From Edaphochlamys debaryana (taxonomy: Eukaryota > Chlorophyta > Chlorophyceae > Chlamydomonadales): a stretch of DNA of 64,000 nucleotides. The DNA lies in NCBI GenBank assembly GCA_016858145.1, contig JAEHOE010000005.1, positions 620,001 to 684,000 on the forward strand, read 5' to 3'. Below the pieces are notes generated by a model. That model was given only the letters and a program-made list of their open reading frames with translations. It was not told where the DNA came from and searched no databases. The position numbers were made by a program, and so were the translations under genes. Below are positions 28,501-41,500 of the stretch, in pieces; position 1 is the first letter of the stretch; every line of letters starts with the position of its first letter.

Positions 28501-30502
28501 ATGTCGCCACCACCCTTCGCCGTGGTGCTCCCGGTCCTCGGAGAGGTCAAGAACTTTGACGACCTAGGAAAGAAGTGGACCGAGTGGCTCAGCAAGCAGG
28601 ATGTGACTCTCCAAGTCGCTCTGACTGGTCTGGCGTCGTCGATCCAGGGTGGTGTGCTCGGCTATATGTTCGGCAGCATCAGCATGATGGACCCGACCCA
28701 GAACGGCGCGGCCAAGCCCGCCGGTCCCGCCGCGCTCGACAGCATGATGAAGGCTGGCCCCTGGGGCACGGCGCGCAACCTGGCTGCCCTCACCGGAGTC
28801 CAGGCCGCCGCCACGGTGGCGATCAAGAAGGCGCGGAACGGCAAGGAGGACGTCTACAGCGCGTAAGCAGCTGCACACTGGCAAGCATCATCACGGTCTG
28901 CAAGCGATGGCGGTGCACTCACCTGCACTGCGATGGATGTCTCGTGCACGCAGGATGGGTGCTTCCTTCCTGTCGGGTGTGGCGTACTCGCTCGTGAGCG
29001 GCTCGCCCAACCCCATCCAGAGCGCCATCACGACGGGTGCGGCCTTCGCGCTCTTCAACGGCCTCATCTACCAGGTGGGGCCCTGGGGTTTATTCCGAGA
29101 CCGGGGGGCGTTACATGGATGGGATGCCATCGCCCCTAAGCCTCCCGCAAAAGCCACCCGCTGAGGCGTCTGTCCTCCTCCTTGCTGCGAGCAGGTCGGA
29201 CAGGCATTCAAGCCGGAGTTTGCGGACACGGAGTACGATCGGGGCAAGTACATGCTCAAGACGCTGGGCCTGACGGTGAGGCCGGGTCCGCAAAGGCACG
29301 ATCACTGGCAGGGGGCAAGAGACAGCACTGCAAAGGGCCAAGCACGCCAGGATCGAGGAGGCCATACGCACAGCCAAGGGGGTGGCTTGGGTCGGAGCTG
29401 GGTTCGAGCAGCTTCCAGGGGGCCCCGGAAAGCGCTCCTTACGCAGATGGCCCGCGGTACATGGTACACGGTATGTTCCCTCTGCCGCATCTACCCCCTC
29501 ACCCACCCTCCCACCCACTCATCCACCCGCCCACAGAAATACGCGGACAACCTGAAGAAGGGTCTGCTGACGGACAACACGATCATGCTCTGGAACGACC
29601 GGTGAGGGCGCAGGGACAGGCGGCGGGGAGGGGGGCTGGTGCTGTGCGGCAAAGGGCCGAGGCGAAGGGCAGAAGGCAAGGGGATGGGGCAGGTTGCGCT
29701 CCACAGAATCCTTATGTGGGAAGGGATGGAATGTATGGGCCGTCTGCGTGGGCGCTGGGGCCAAGGCGCAGAAGCAGCACTGCGGAGGGCTACGCGCGCT
29801 GTGCGCTGGCGTGGCAGTCGGGTGTCGGCGCGATGTGCGCTGTAGCGAATGTGGAGTATGGGATAGATGGGCGCGGCGTCAGACGTGCCGACGTGGGGAG
29901 TCAGCGGTACGGATACCATGGGAGGCGGAGGGGCGCTCGGGGGGGAGGAGTTTGCAGGCTTTGGGGGAACCTGGGGTGGACACGGAGAGGGTGGGATGAA
30001 GGGGGCTCTGGGGCTGGACAGGGGCTGTTGGGTTCTTGGCATTGCCTCACGGCGGGGCACGCGCACAGTCGAGGGCAAGCGAGCAATGATGGCTTTTTGT
30101 CTCGTTCGGTGTATTGGCGAAATTACCAACCAAGCCATGCCGACAAACTATACATATCACCACTCACAATCTGAGCTCGCTCTCGCCCGCACCACGCACT
30201 CACACTCAGCCACGCCCGCATCCTTTCCACCTCACACCTTTGCACCAGCCCGCTCTCTCTCTCCACTGCACTGAACCCACCGCGCCCCACCCGCCGTTTC
30301 CTCTTCCCCTCCCCTCCCACCTCGCAGCGCCCTGGAGGAGGCCCGCATCCCGCCCGGCCCCCGGCTGCTCATCCTGCACCACCTGGACACCTACCGCAAC
30401 CCCTCCAACGTGCTCAAACCCGCCCTGCCGCTGCCGCCGCTCCCGCCGCCGCCGGCCGCGACGACGGCCGCCCCTGGCGCGGCCACCGCCCGCGCGGGGT
30501 GA
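28501..30502 (+). CDS. HP30: HP30-type Tim17/22/23-family chloroplast import protein with SAM domain
   Basis: Five exons (28501-28862, 28954-29074, 29195-29275, 29537-29601, 30328-30502) give 267 residues, close to plant HP30 (~260). The N-terminal two thirds form the four-helix Tim17/PRAT domain, with Gly-rich helices (ALTGLASSIQGGVLGYMFGS; ITTGAAFALFNGLIYQ). The C-terminal part (about residues 189-230) is a SAM domain: YADNLKKGLLTDNTIMLWND, then RIPPGPRLLILHHL. This Tim17+SAM pairing is the hallmark of the Arabidopsis HP30 proteins, inner-envelope components that import transit-peptide-less proteins such as ceQORH. The final Pro/Ala-rich tail is extra. Intron 4 is long (726 bp). The TGA overlaps a GTGAGC donor-like sequence, so a further exon cannot be excluded. 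The symbol is by analogy with Arabidopsis. Confidence 0.88.
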
Positions 30503-32154
30503 GCTCCGGCCGCCTGAGCTGCTGGCGTTTGGTGCTGGAGCGCGGGGGGCTGCCGCTCGCAGCAGCGAGACGCCTGGGCGGGGAGCAGGGGAGGTGCAGG
30601 GTATGGTGGTGGGGGTGATGTGTGCAAGACTGGCGAGGTGTGGCACTGTGCCAATGCGGGGAGTGGGGCCGCGTAGAGTAGCGTAGACATGGGTGAAGGC
30701 AGTCTGCAAGGGTACTGAGGGCCTGACTAAGGGAGGTAGGCGTCGACTCTGCCGACTGGCGGGCTTGCGTCGCGCCTAATTTGGTGTGCAGCCGCCCAAG
30801 GCATGACTAAGGACCGTTGTGACGTTGAACTTTCAAGGACACCGCAGATGCTGCACGGACGGACGTGTGTGGATTTAGGAGCGGGGCTTGTGTTGTTGCA
30901 GGCGCGAGCGCAGGCTCGTGAGGTTGAGCCCTTGGAGGGCCAAGCCATTATGGAACAGAGCGCTGGAGGCGTCCGGTGCGAAGCGAGGGCAGGGTGGTCT
31001 CTGATGGGCGTACCGGTATCCTGCCTCCTGTTTGTGCCCGAGTGCTCGCTACGAGAGAGGCTGGGTGCGGTTGCCGCGGTGCATGCCGCCACGCCCCGGC
31101 CCCTCAGGTGAGTGCCGGCTGCCGGGAGGGGGCATAGGAGCTCGGGGGCCTGCACGTCAGGGTGGGGCTGAGAAGGCCTCATGGGACTCAGGCTGGGCAG
31201 GCTTGGTCTTGGAGAGGAGATGCATTGGTGGGGCCTCAGGCGCAGGCGCCAAGTTGACGTGTAAGCGATGAGGCCGTGCCCGTGCCAAGGCTGACCCGGA
31301 GATGCTACGTGCATCTCCCCGCATCTGCGTTACTAAGCAATCTTGCGCACTCCAGCACCCAGCCCAGCCTTGGCCCCTGGCTTATTCCTGCCAAGGCCAT
31401 AAGAGGTTTTGGCCGGGGCGATGGACTGGCGGGGCCCCACACGTGGCCTCGCTTTGCCCTGAGAGGGCGAATGCCAACAGGGCACGGCGCCAAGTGCCGG
31501 CTATCCACCAGACGCAATACTACCTCCTACGCTCCTCCTGCCTTCCGCCACCCTATGCCACACGGCAGGCGTGAGCGCTGCAGCAGCAAAGGAGGGGTCT
31601 TTGGTGAGGCCCCGCGTGCCGCGTCATCGCAGTTGCAACCACAAGTCAAGTTCCCGCCTCCGGACTGTCTGGACGCAGGAAGGTTGCGGACGTACCCGTG
31701 CGGACAGGGCCCGGCCTGCATCGGCAAGGCAACCGCCGGCGGGCTGCTGCTCCAGCCGACGGCTTGGTGGTTTGGGCATTGCAGTCTGGGGGAAGGGGGG
31801 CTTGGGCTGGACAGCTTCCGGTGAGGCGCCAGACGGCGGTTTCGACTCGACTGAAAGGGCGCGAGGTGGAGCCGCACACGGACGGTGCGCTGGCGCCCCT
31901 GCCTGGCGGGCTGCATTCCCACAGGGCAACACAGCACCACGCGTCCATAATCGCCGCTTGCTTCGCAACGTTAGCATGAATACTTGCTAGGTAGAGCATA
32001 TGCATTGGCGCCACAGGACCTCTGGGAATTCACCTGGGATGCATCATACCCTGTATGTACACGACGCACATGGCCATGGCAATTAACGCGATGCTGCATG
32101 CTCTGATAGAGTAGTTTCAGCCGCATCGACGCTCGAGGCGAGGCGAAAGCCCCA
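30503..32154. other. Intergenic region without recognisable gene
   Basis: This 1.65 kb stretch holds the 3' UTR of the HP30-type gene and the promoter of the first metallopeptidase. A TGTAA at 31260-31264 (about 760 nt after the stop) is a candidate poly(A) site. Open frames of up to about 180 codons exist on both strands but show no domain, signal or splice logic. Confidence 0.5.
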
Positions 32155-35100
32155 ATGGCCGTCCGTTTCGTTCGCGCGTTCGGCGCGTTGCTCCTTCTAG
32201 CCATCACCGCAACGATTCAAACGCTGGCAGAGCTTGCTGATGACGGTGGGTCCGACGGCGCCGGTGCAGTTACCGGGCTTGCGGGGTGGGCGCCCTCCCC
32301 GCCGCATGTGGCATAGTCGCGACTGGGCGCCATCCCTCCCGCCCCGCCACCCCTCACCCAGAGGCCCGGTACCCGCACCTCGTCGTGCGACGCCGCCTCA
32401 GCGCTGAGGAGGAGGAGGTGGTGTCGCGCTACTACGCACGCGTGTCCAAACCACCCTCGCTCCTCTCCGAGCTGAGTGGGACTGACAAGCGGTCGGCCAG
32501 CACCGATACCCCGGATGACTCGGACTATCAACGCCGTGCATATGCAGCGGACGGCGACATAGAAATCTGGGTGAGCGTTCCAGCTGTACTGCGCGGCCCC
32601 TCGTTTGCTCACACATAGACTACGATAGACCCCATCGCCCCGCACTCCGGGTTGCCAACTTGCCAGCTCTTGGATTCCTCCCCCACCGCAGGCCTACCCC
32701 GAGGTCTCGGATGCTGCTGTACAGCGAGCGATCTACCTGATCGGGCGGATGATGCAGCGCACTCCCGCGTCCATGCGCCAACGCATTCGTGCGATAGGGG
32801 CACGCCTGGCCATCATTAGTAAGAAGCAACTGCTGACAGACCTCCCACCTTGGAGGGACTACACGACGACGGCGGATGGCCGGTAAGGCAGCCAGGGCGG
32901 CAGCGTGGAGTGCGGGACAGGAAGTGTCAGGTGCCTTACACACAGGGCTTAGACGCACGCAATGATGTCATCTCACCACGGGCCGGTGGCAAGGAGGCAA
33001 GGAGTCGCCGTGACGCAATGGGGCTGTGGGGCCTGCTGTGCAGTCGAGCGGGCGGGCAAGCGCCTGCCGCTTCTGATCGACACCGGCTTGCTGGTCCGTC
33101 CCCGTGCCCGGCCCCGTGCGTCCAGGATCTGGGCCAACATTCGTGGCATCGGTCCGACGGTGGATAACCCCACCGCGGGGGTGGGGGAGGAGGACGTGCT
33201 GGAGACGTACGACGCCCCGGACGGGTGGGTCGCGGGCGGGGCACGGGTAAAGGGCTGTAAGGGGCTTGGGCAGGGGCAGGGCGGAATTTGCTGGTGGTAC
33301 CGCATTCTCGGGCCAAGCAGTTCGCTGCGGCAATCGGCCTTTCATCCAGTCGTCAAGATCGAGCGTCTGCCTTTCGGCCGATGGGGCAGGGGGGCGGTTG
33401 ACAGACAGTCCTCACAGTCCAATCCTGTGCCCTCCCTGACCTCCAGGATCAAGTCCGCTCAGGAGAGCGTGTTGCTGCACGAGTTTGGGCACCTGGTGGG
33501 TGGACGGGCCGTGGCGGTGCCCAAGGACAGGGGGGGCTGAAGGCGGGCTCCATGGGCCAGCATTCCGAGGGGCTCACAAGGGCCCGAGCAGTGCGCGGGG
33601 GCAGTATGCAAGGGCTTTGCCTACCTGCAAACCCTGGCGACCAATCCCGCTCCCTGCCCTGCCCTGCCTTCCCCCACCCCCACCCCCAGGTCCACATCCT
33701 GGGTATGTCTGCCTGCCAGCTCGACTTGGTCTACAGCCGCTGGTCCGCGGCAAGCGCTTCGGGGAAATACACGGAGGGTAGGTGTGTTCGAATACTAGCA
33801 TCAGCAGTCTGCCAGCAAAGGGGGCTACCGTTGAAGCCCGGGATACGGTGCCGCACTGCCTTCGCTCTTCCGCGACGCAGGCTCCTACATCATGTACGAC
33901 CAATTTGAGGTGAGTCGCATCTCGGGAGGACCGGACTAGGGTGTGCATGACGGGGGCTGCTGTCCGACCGTTCGCATCCTTGTCACGTGGTGCGGTGCCC
34001 TGTGCCATACGCCGTACGCAGTACTTCGCGATGGCGAGTACGACTTACTTCGACGCCACGCTCAACTACCCGGCTGCGGACCGGCTGATGCGCATGGACG
34101 ACCTCCGGATCCGGAATCCCGATCTAGTTGATCTGCTCGAGATGGTACGGAGGGGAGGGACTACCTGGTCTCCTGGACTGTAGGCATGGGCCGGCGGGAT
34201 GCAAGTCTTGGGCTGCTGTAAAGCTTGCCTCGGCCCGCGGTGTGTGGGAACCTGACTTGGGCTCCCGCTTGCCGGATGTTCCTGCTTCCACCTCAATAGC
34301 CCTGATCAAGGCGCCATCCCGATTAATCATGTGCAGGCGTACGGCCAGTACCCTCCGCCCTGGCGCTTCCCCGACGACTGCTTGAAATGCCGCACCAGGT
34401 ACGGCAGAGCGTACGGTTTCCAGATGGGGGCCCACGTGCACACGATGCACGGCACTGTGCTCTGCCCGGGTGCGCGCCTGCTTACTGCCACCGGCCACAC
34501 GCTCATTGCGCCTTTCCTGCTTCCCGCTCCCGGACCATTTCGCCGCCCGCCAACAGTTGGTCGTGGACCATCCTCATGGCCTTCCTGCCCACCCCCGGCA
34601 CCGTGAGTGGGAGTACGGGATCGCCCTGGTTCGCGGGGGCTGCGTGCACGCAGGGGGGCTGCGTGCACGTATACGACGGTGCAAATAGGGCGGGCAGAGC
34701 ACGTGCTGAGTCGTGACGAGGATCTTGGGCGACTCTTGTGAGGTGTACACAAGGTTCCGGTAAATAGAGTCAGGCTTCACCGCGCCCATCCCCCACGCGC
34801 AGGTGCGGTACGCCGGAGGCAACACGTGCCCCGTTCCGAGAACAGGATGCGGTGACAAGAACATCACCCACTGCCCGACCTGGGGAAACTACGGCTTCTG
34901 TACCACTAACCCCGAGATCCTGTCGTACTGCCAGCTCAGCTGCGGCAAGTGCCGATACCAGCCCGCCTCGCCGCCGCCGCCGCCGCGCCCGCCCTCGCCG
35001 CCCTCGCCGCCGCCTCGGGCGCCGTGCGATGACTTGGACAGGTACGAACTGCTGGCCTGCTAGTCCGCACGGGCGAGGTCCCGGCGTGTGCTGGGCGTGT

Positions 35101-37009
35101 GTGAGCTGATACATTGTGCAGCGACTGCTACCGTGTCTTCAACGGAGTAAGCCGGGAAGAGGAAAAGACGGGAGGCAGGAAAGGGGCTGAGCCCCGTGTT
35201 TCCCCCCAGGGAGTCCAATGTTCGCCTTGCCCACCGCCCCGCAGAGACAACTGCGTCCCTTGGGCTGCGGACGGCGAGTGCGTCAACACGGAGGACTACA
35301 TGCGCATCCACTGCGCGCGGTCCTGCGGGCTGTGCGGCACCCCGTCGGTCACGTGCGGCGACACGGACGACTTCTGCCAGGACTGGGCGGCGGAGGGGTA
35401 CTGTACGGACGGTGACTACAAGTCGTACATGGCCGAGGAGTGAGCCGGGAGGCAGGGGAAGGAAGGAGCGGAGGCGGGGCATGCGGGGCTGGGCGTGCTT
35501 TTCGGGGGCGGGTTTATGTGCGGTGGCCGGTGGGGACAGCGCTTAGTGGAGGCGGCCCATGCCCTGCTCATGTGTGCTGTGCATGGCTCGGTGCGCGAGG
35601 CCGTGACGTGACTCATGCGCTGGCTCCTCCCTGTTCCCGCGCTCAGGTGCAAGGCGAGCTGCGGCCTGTGCCCCGACCATACGGGTGAGCGCCGCTGGCT
35701 CGCGCTGGCCTCCGCGCCTGCCTGCCCCATCTTGCCCCGCTCTTCTGCCGCCCAGCTTGCATGTGCATGCCTGAGCGGCTGAGCCCGAGCTCTGGTGCAA
35801 TGCCCCTCGCGCTCCCCATTGCAGGAGGCCCACCGCCTCCCCCGGGGCTGCCACCGCCGCCAATGGCGCCGCCGCCGAGGCCCGGGGCGCCCAAGTCCGC
35901 CGCCTCGGGGGACTGCGTGGAAGCAAGTGACAGCTGTCCCGGCATGGCAATGGCGGGGGCCTGCGAGAGCGACGAGGACGGGCAGTACATGCTTGAGTCA
36001 TGCCAACGCTCGTGCGGGCTGTGCGGCACGCCACGTGTCGTGTGCCAGGTGAGAGAGAGGGTGGCCGAGGCGTGCGCGGGACTTGCCAGGGCGTCGCTGC
36101 GCTGATGTCTGCGGTGAGGATGTGTTGTGCATGTACCAGGGCGTCGCAGAATGCTGAAAGTGTCCCCGAAACCGTAAAACCCCCCAGGACTTGGGAGAGT
36201 ATTGCGGCTTCTGGTCGTCTGAAGGGCTCTGCACCGATCCCACCAATCAGGAGTACATGGAGCTCATGTGAGCGCAGGGCCGCGGGGTTTGGGTAGAGGC
36301 CTTCTGTGCGGTTGAAGGGGAGCAACCAGCATGGCTGGAGGGGGCTTTGTCTGGAGCGCCCTTGGCAAGAAGCTCTTGTGTCGGGCAGCGGCTGATGGGT
36401 AATGAGGGCTGGCGTACGTGCCCAGGGCAGGGCACGTCGGGGCCAACCGGGCTCGGGCCGGAGAAGCGCTGTCTCTCACACTGTGTGCCCCGGTCCTCCC
36501 CGGCAGGTGCCGAGGGAGCTGCGGCCTGTGCAACGGTCAACTTGGTGAGCGGCGGGCCGAACGCAACTCGCAGAAGGTGCCTTTCCAGGCGTCATGAGTC
36601 CCTGGCCGCCTTGAGCCACCAAGTTGCGCTGATACCTGCTTCGCTACCTGACGTCACCTGACCCTGTGCCGTCGTTTGAATCCCTCCCTGTCCTGCAGGG
36701 AAGTCCTCGCCTCCCAGGGCCCGGCCTCCACCCCGGTTGCCGCGCAGGCCTCCTCCCTCGCCTGCCCAAGCATCGTCGCCGCCCCCGCTGGAGCCCTTGT
36801 CATCCCCACCCCTTCGGAAACCCTCACCCCAGCCCCTAGCCGCACCACCACCAAAGCCGAGGAGCCCTCGTCCCCCCAAGAAACCGCCAGCCCCGCACCG
36901 GCCCCCCAAGAAGCCGAGGTCGCCCCCGCGGCCGCCGGGTGCTCGTCCCAACCGCCGCAAGCGGCGGCCCAGCAAGAGGGCCACGGGACAGGCACCAGCG
37001 GCAGCCTGA
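32155..37009 (+). CDS. Secreted M34-like zinc metallopeptidase with ShKT repeats and Pro-rich tail (copy 1)
   Basis: Eighteen exons (32155-32245, 32362-32570, 32692-32882, 33126-33224, 33447-33495, 33690-33777, 33881-33909, 34022-34144, 34337-34398, 34557-34602, 34803-35041, 35122-35146, 35210-35439, 35647-35684, 35825-36048, 36188-36267, 36507-36544, 36699-37009) give 723 residues. A signal peptide (FGALLLLAITATIQTLA) precedes the catalytic half. HEFGH at 208-212 supplies two zinc ligands and the general base. Glu252 in FEYFAMA is the probable third ligand, with Tyr245 seven residues before it. This spacing matches peptidase family M34 (lethal-factor-like fold and Pro-Pro endopeptidases); family membership is inferred. 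Five Cys-rich ShKT modules follow (for example CARSCGLCG), separated by PPSPP-type stalks, then a basic Pro/Lys/Arg tail. A cell-wall or extracellular location is likely. Confidence 0.78.
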
Positions 37010-38510
37010 TTGGACCGATGCTTGCAATGGAGAGGTTGGTTGACGTATTAACGACCTTTGCATGAATGGGGTAGGGAAGCATCACATCGGTCTTCGACAT
37101 ATGAGTAGGGCCACGCACCGGTACTGCGGTGCTCGGTGACGGACGCCGTGGCTAGGGAGTGCAAGACCCAGGCTAGGGGGCAGCATACTCACGGACCCAA
37201 CGCTAGATAGGAAGGCGCACCCGGGGCTACGGATTTGGGCTGCATCTAGAGGCTTAGGCGCCGCACATGCAAGCGACTTTACGTCGCCCCGGAATAGCGC
37301 ACTGTTAGAAGCTGCTAGCTAGGATGGAGCGCTCTACTCATTAATCCTCACAGAAGTCGCTTAACCTTGTTTCTATTCATCGGCGTAACAATGTGGCAAT
37401 GGGTTGGCAGGTGTGGCGTTTCAGTGGCTCACGGGGTGGTGGGCAGCTTGCATGCATGGTGAGGTTCGTTGAGGCATGCGGGATGCTGAACGGTTGTGTC
37501 TGGCTGCTGTGGCTCCGTGTGATGCCGGCACGGTGGCAGGTGTATGGTTTGCGGGTAGTGAGGTGCGTGCACGTAGTGGCACTAGTGGGTGGAGAGCTTT
37601 GGTGCGTCGCGTGGGGGCGGGTGTCGGGGGTGTACAGGCCCAAACTCCGGTGCGTTCAGCACTCGAGGAGAACATACTATCGTACATACTTTTCTGGCAA
37701 TTTCTGTCGTCGCACAACACGGGTCGTAGAGGCCTATGCTGCACTGGGGACGGAGGGCAGAGGCACGGAACCCTGGCGGCAGTCGGCATGCCCAGGCATG
37801 CCTGTCGATCACTCTAAGTGCCCAGGTGCAGTGCACGAGGCTTCCTCCAAGTAGGGGTCGACGGGAGAGCGGGGGCATCGGGGTTCGGGCCCTCCGCGTG
37901 GCGGCATTGATGGGTCCATTCAGGGGATGGGGTACGACAGGACCATCGAGGGTGGGGCGTGCTTCGGGCGGGCCAGCGCCTTTGCGCGCCGGACGAGACC
38001 CCTGTCGCCACAACCAAGCGCTTCGCTTCGTTGATTTCTTCTAACCCCTGGTCTGCTAGGAATACAAGAAGGGGCGCGAAGAACAGGAGGCCGTTCCAAG
38101 GGGTACCGTGGGGTTACTATGGACAACGGGGCGAGTGGTAGTTCAGCATCCAAAAGAGGCTTGGCGTTTTGGACACCCTGCCCGGGCTGGGTACAGCGGG
38201 GGTGAGCCGGGTAAGCATCAGACCACACTTTCGTGCACGGCCCGGCCCGGCACGCGCGATGTGCACGGGCCCGCGATGGCCCGCCACGTCCCAACGCAAA
38301 TGCGCTGTAAAGAGAACGCACTTCTGGTGTCTTTAAGTGTAGCCCTCGCGACTCCCGAGCAAGAATAGCGCGGTACGCCCTGTATGAGCAGGCGAAGTCC
38401 CTTTTGCTCCTTAGCGGGCTGGACTACCTGCTTCCAGCTTACCAGGAGATAGACTTCATACAATGAACGCGCGCTGAAGGGCAGTGGACAAGCGACACAG
38501 GCCGTCGCAA
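37010..38510. other. Spacer between tandem metallopeptidase genes
   Basis: This 1.5 kb spacer holds the 3' UTR of copy 1 and the promoter of copy 2. A 150-codon open frame at 37393-37854 has unusual Trp/Cys/Val composition, no homology clue and no splice partners, and is treated as chance. Confidence 0.45.
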
Positions 38511-41500
38511 ATGTGTGCGCGCACATTTTGCTCTGCCGTGTTGCTCCTGGTGGCGAGCGCTGCAAGAGGGTCGCTTGCAGGATTTGTGGACGATGGTAGG
38601 TCGGCTCGCTTCCATGATGACGGACCTGTCCAGGTCCAGGTCCAGGACAGCTCGGACGGGTCCTGCCTGGGCACCGCCGGCATGTCCGTAGCTCAGCGCC
38701 CAGCTCAGCGCCTATGCATGCCCGTTTGCCAACACGTGGCCCGATGGAGCCAGCCACAACGTAGTGCCGAGGGTGCCCTTACTGTGGGGCACCCCAGGGG
38801 CCCCTCGGCATGCCCCTTTCAGGCAGCCGCCTAGGGCTGGCCCAGGGCGCCAAACCCCGGGCCCCCCATGGATCATCCCCCCGACCACCCCTGATCCCCA
38901 ACTGCTCAACCTGTCACATGGCCGGCTGGTGGGCCAGATCCTGTTGCACATTACGTAAACCCCGTACGCCCGCAGAGGCCCGCTACCCGCACCTGGTCGT
39001 CCGGCGCCGCCTCAGCCCTGAGCAGCAGGACATGCTCTTCCGCTACTACTCGCGCGTCTCCAAGCCGCCCTCGCTCCTCGCCAGCGGGGGCGACGTGCAG
39101 CTGGCAAGCGGCGTCACAATCACCGCTGTTGATGACCCCAACTACCAGCGCCGCGCGCTGGCTGCAAATGGCGACGTGGAGATCTGGGTGAGCGGCCGAG
39201 GCCTTGGAGGCGGGGGTGGGGTGAGGGGGAATTGACAACGTAGGCCTTGCAGGCAACGCCACCCAAAGCAGAAGGGAAGGGACTAGGTCTGCCGCTTGCT
39301 GGGCGCCGCTCGGCTGACCCAGCTTACCCTCTGCGTTCCTGCAATCCTTCGACTGCCCACTCCTGCCCTCTGGTACACACGACACTGCCGCCCCCATGCC
39401 CGCGTCTCATCCGCAGGCCTACCCCGAGGTCTCGGATGCCGCCGTACAGCGCGCAGCTTACCTGGTCGGGCGCATGTTGCAGCGCACCCCCGCGTCCATG
39501 CGCCAACGCATTCGCGCGATAGGGGCACGCCTGGCCATCATTAGTAAGCAGCAACTGCTGACTGATATGCCACCCTGGAGGGACCTAACCACCACGGGAG
39601 ACGGCCGGTGAGTGAGTTCAAGAAGCGGACAGGTGGCTTGACTAAGGGCCAGAGGGTTACTGGGCCCTAACTCCCTGAAGTTATCAGGGGGTATTGACGA
39701 GCACGGAGGGACTCTGAGCGGGGGAGCACAAGGGGACCGACTGGAAGCCTCTCGAAGTGGCAACTCTGCTGATTTGGCCTGCAACGCCCTCGTCGTGCAG
39801 GCTCTGGTCCACCATTCGCGGCGTTGGCCCGACTTTGGACACGCGCACAACGGGAGTGGGGGAGGAGGACGTGATGGAGACGTACGACCCCCCAAACGGG
39901 TGGGCAGCGTGCGTGTTTACAATATGGGACGGGGTCAGGGACTGTCGGAACCATGATGGACAATCCCAGGCGCTGCAGGCCGCCACCCAAGGCTTAGTTG
40001 CCGCCGCCTCGGGGACAACCAGCGGGCGCCATCACCCAGCGCATTCTTCCCTGGGGAGGCGGATTGCCGGGCGGCGCCCGGAAAGAGGGGTGTGAGTACC
40101 GTAAATGACGGGCTGTGATCCGTGCGCCCGTAACCACGTGCGCCCACAGGATTGGGGCCGGGGATGAGAGCGTGCTCTTGCACGAGTTTGGCCACCTGGT
40201 AAGCGGGTGCTGTGGCTGGGTGGGTGGGTGGGTGGGTGGGTGGGTGGGTGGGTGGGTGGGTGGCGTGACTTAAGGATTTCCGGCGCGGCAATAGGGGAAG
40301 TCGCCCCTGCCTTTGAGGTTGTGCACGCTGCCCCCATGGATTTTGCCTTCCCCTGCCCCCCCCCTCCCCCAGGTCCACATCCTGGGTATGTCTGCCTGCC
40401 AGCTGGAGCTGCTCAAGAGCCGCTGGGCCGCAGCGAGCGCTGCGGGGAAGTACACGCCCGGTGGGTTGCGGATGGAGCTTCTCTGGGCAGCACCACAACT
40501 GCTGGGTCTCTCGCATTGCGGCTCCTTTCCTCAACAGAGTTCTTGGTTGCTATGCAGACTCGTACATTATATCCAACCACTTTGAGGTGGGACTCATGCT
40601 ATGATCCATCGTGCTACATTCAGGGGCACATGCTATCTTGGACTTGGAAACTTGCCTTCACCGGGTGTTCCTCCTGCTCGTGAGGGCCGCTGCCTAACCT
40701 GGACTGGACCTCCTGTCCGGTGCCGTACCCTGCCGTACGCAGTACTTCGCCATGGCAACGCAGACGTACTTCGACGCCACGCTCAACTACCCGTCTGCGG
40801 ACCGGCTGATGCGCATGGACGATCTCCGGATGCGGAATCCGGACCTGGTGGATCTGCTTGAGACGGTACGGAGGGGGCGGGCCCGAATGACAGGGATTGT
40901 GAAGGGACGGTGCCCCCCCTTTCTACTGTACTCACTGGGCCTGTCCGGCACGTGCCACCCTTCAGGCGTACGGTCAGTACCCTCCGCCCTGGCGGTTCCC
41001 TCTTGACTGCCTGACATGCCGTACAAGGTACGGCAGCGCGGTTTTACCCTTGTTATGCTCATGTGAGTAGCGTGCGTCTAGCCCCATACTGAGCCCCTCT
41101 ATCTGCCTGCCCACCCCCTCGACCGCAGTTGGGCTTGGGAGACCATTGTGGCATTCCCACCCACCGCCGGCACCGTGAGTCGGGCGGGTCTTGTACGACA
41201 GTGCTGATGCAGCGGACCGAAGCTCGGGCTGAGCTGTTGGTTGTCCCGGCTCTTGCTCACACCTCTTCCTTTGATTTCCGTCCGCAGGTGCCGTACATGG
41301 GGCGCAACACGTGCCCCGTTCCCCGTACGGGGTGCGGCGACCAGAACATCACGCACTGCCCTTCGTGGCACGAGGGGGGCTACTGCACCGACGCGTGGAC
41401 GCTCTCGACGTGCCCGCTCAGCTGCGGCCAGTGCGCCTACCTGCCCGCCTCGCCGCCCTCTCCCCCGCGCCCGCCCTCGCCCCCATCACCGCCGCCCCAA

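Noticed and set aside
30803..31111. 102-codon ATG frame in the gap after the HP30-type gene
   Set aside because: No recognisable motif; the composition fits random GC-rich sequence in a probable 3' UTR.
31276..31824. 182-codon plus-strand frame
   Set aside because: No domain, overlapped by equally long frames on the other strand, no splice partners.
37393..37854. 153-codon plus-strand frame between the metallopeptidases
   Set aside because: Trp/Cys/Val-rich composition unlike the neighbours, no signal or domain, no splice context and no supporting paralogue.
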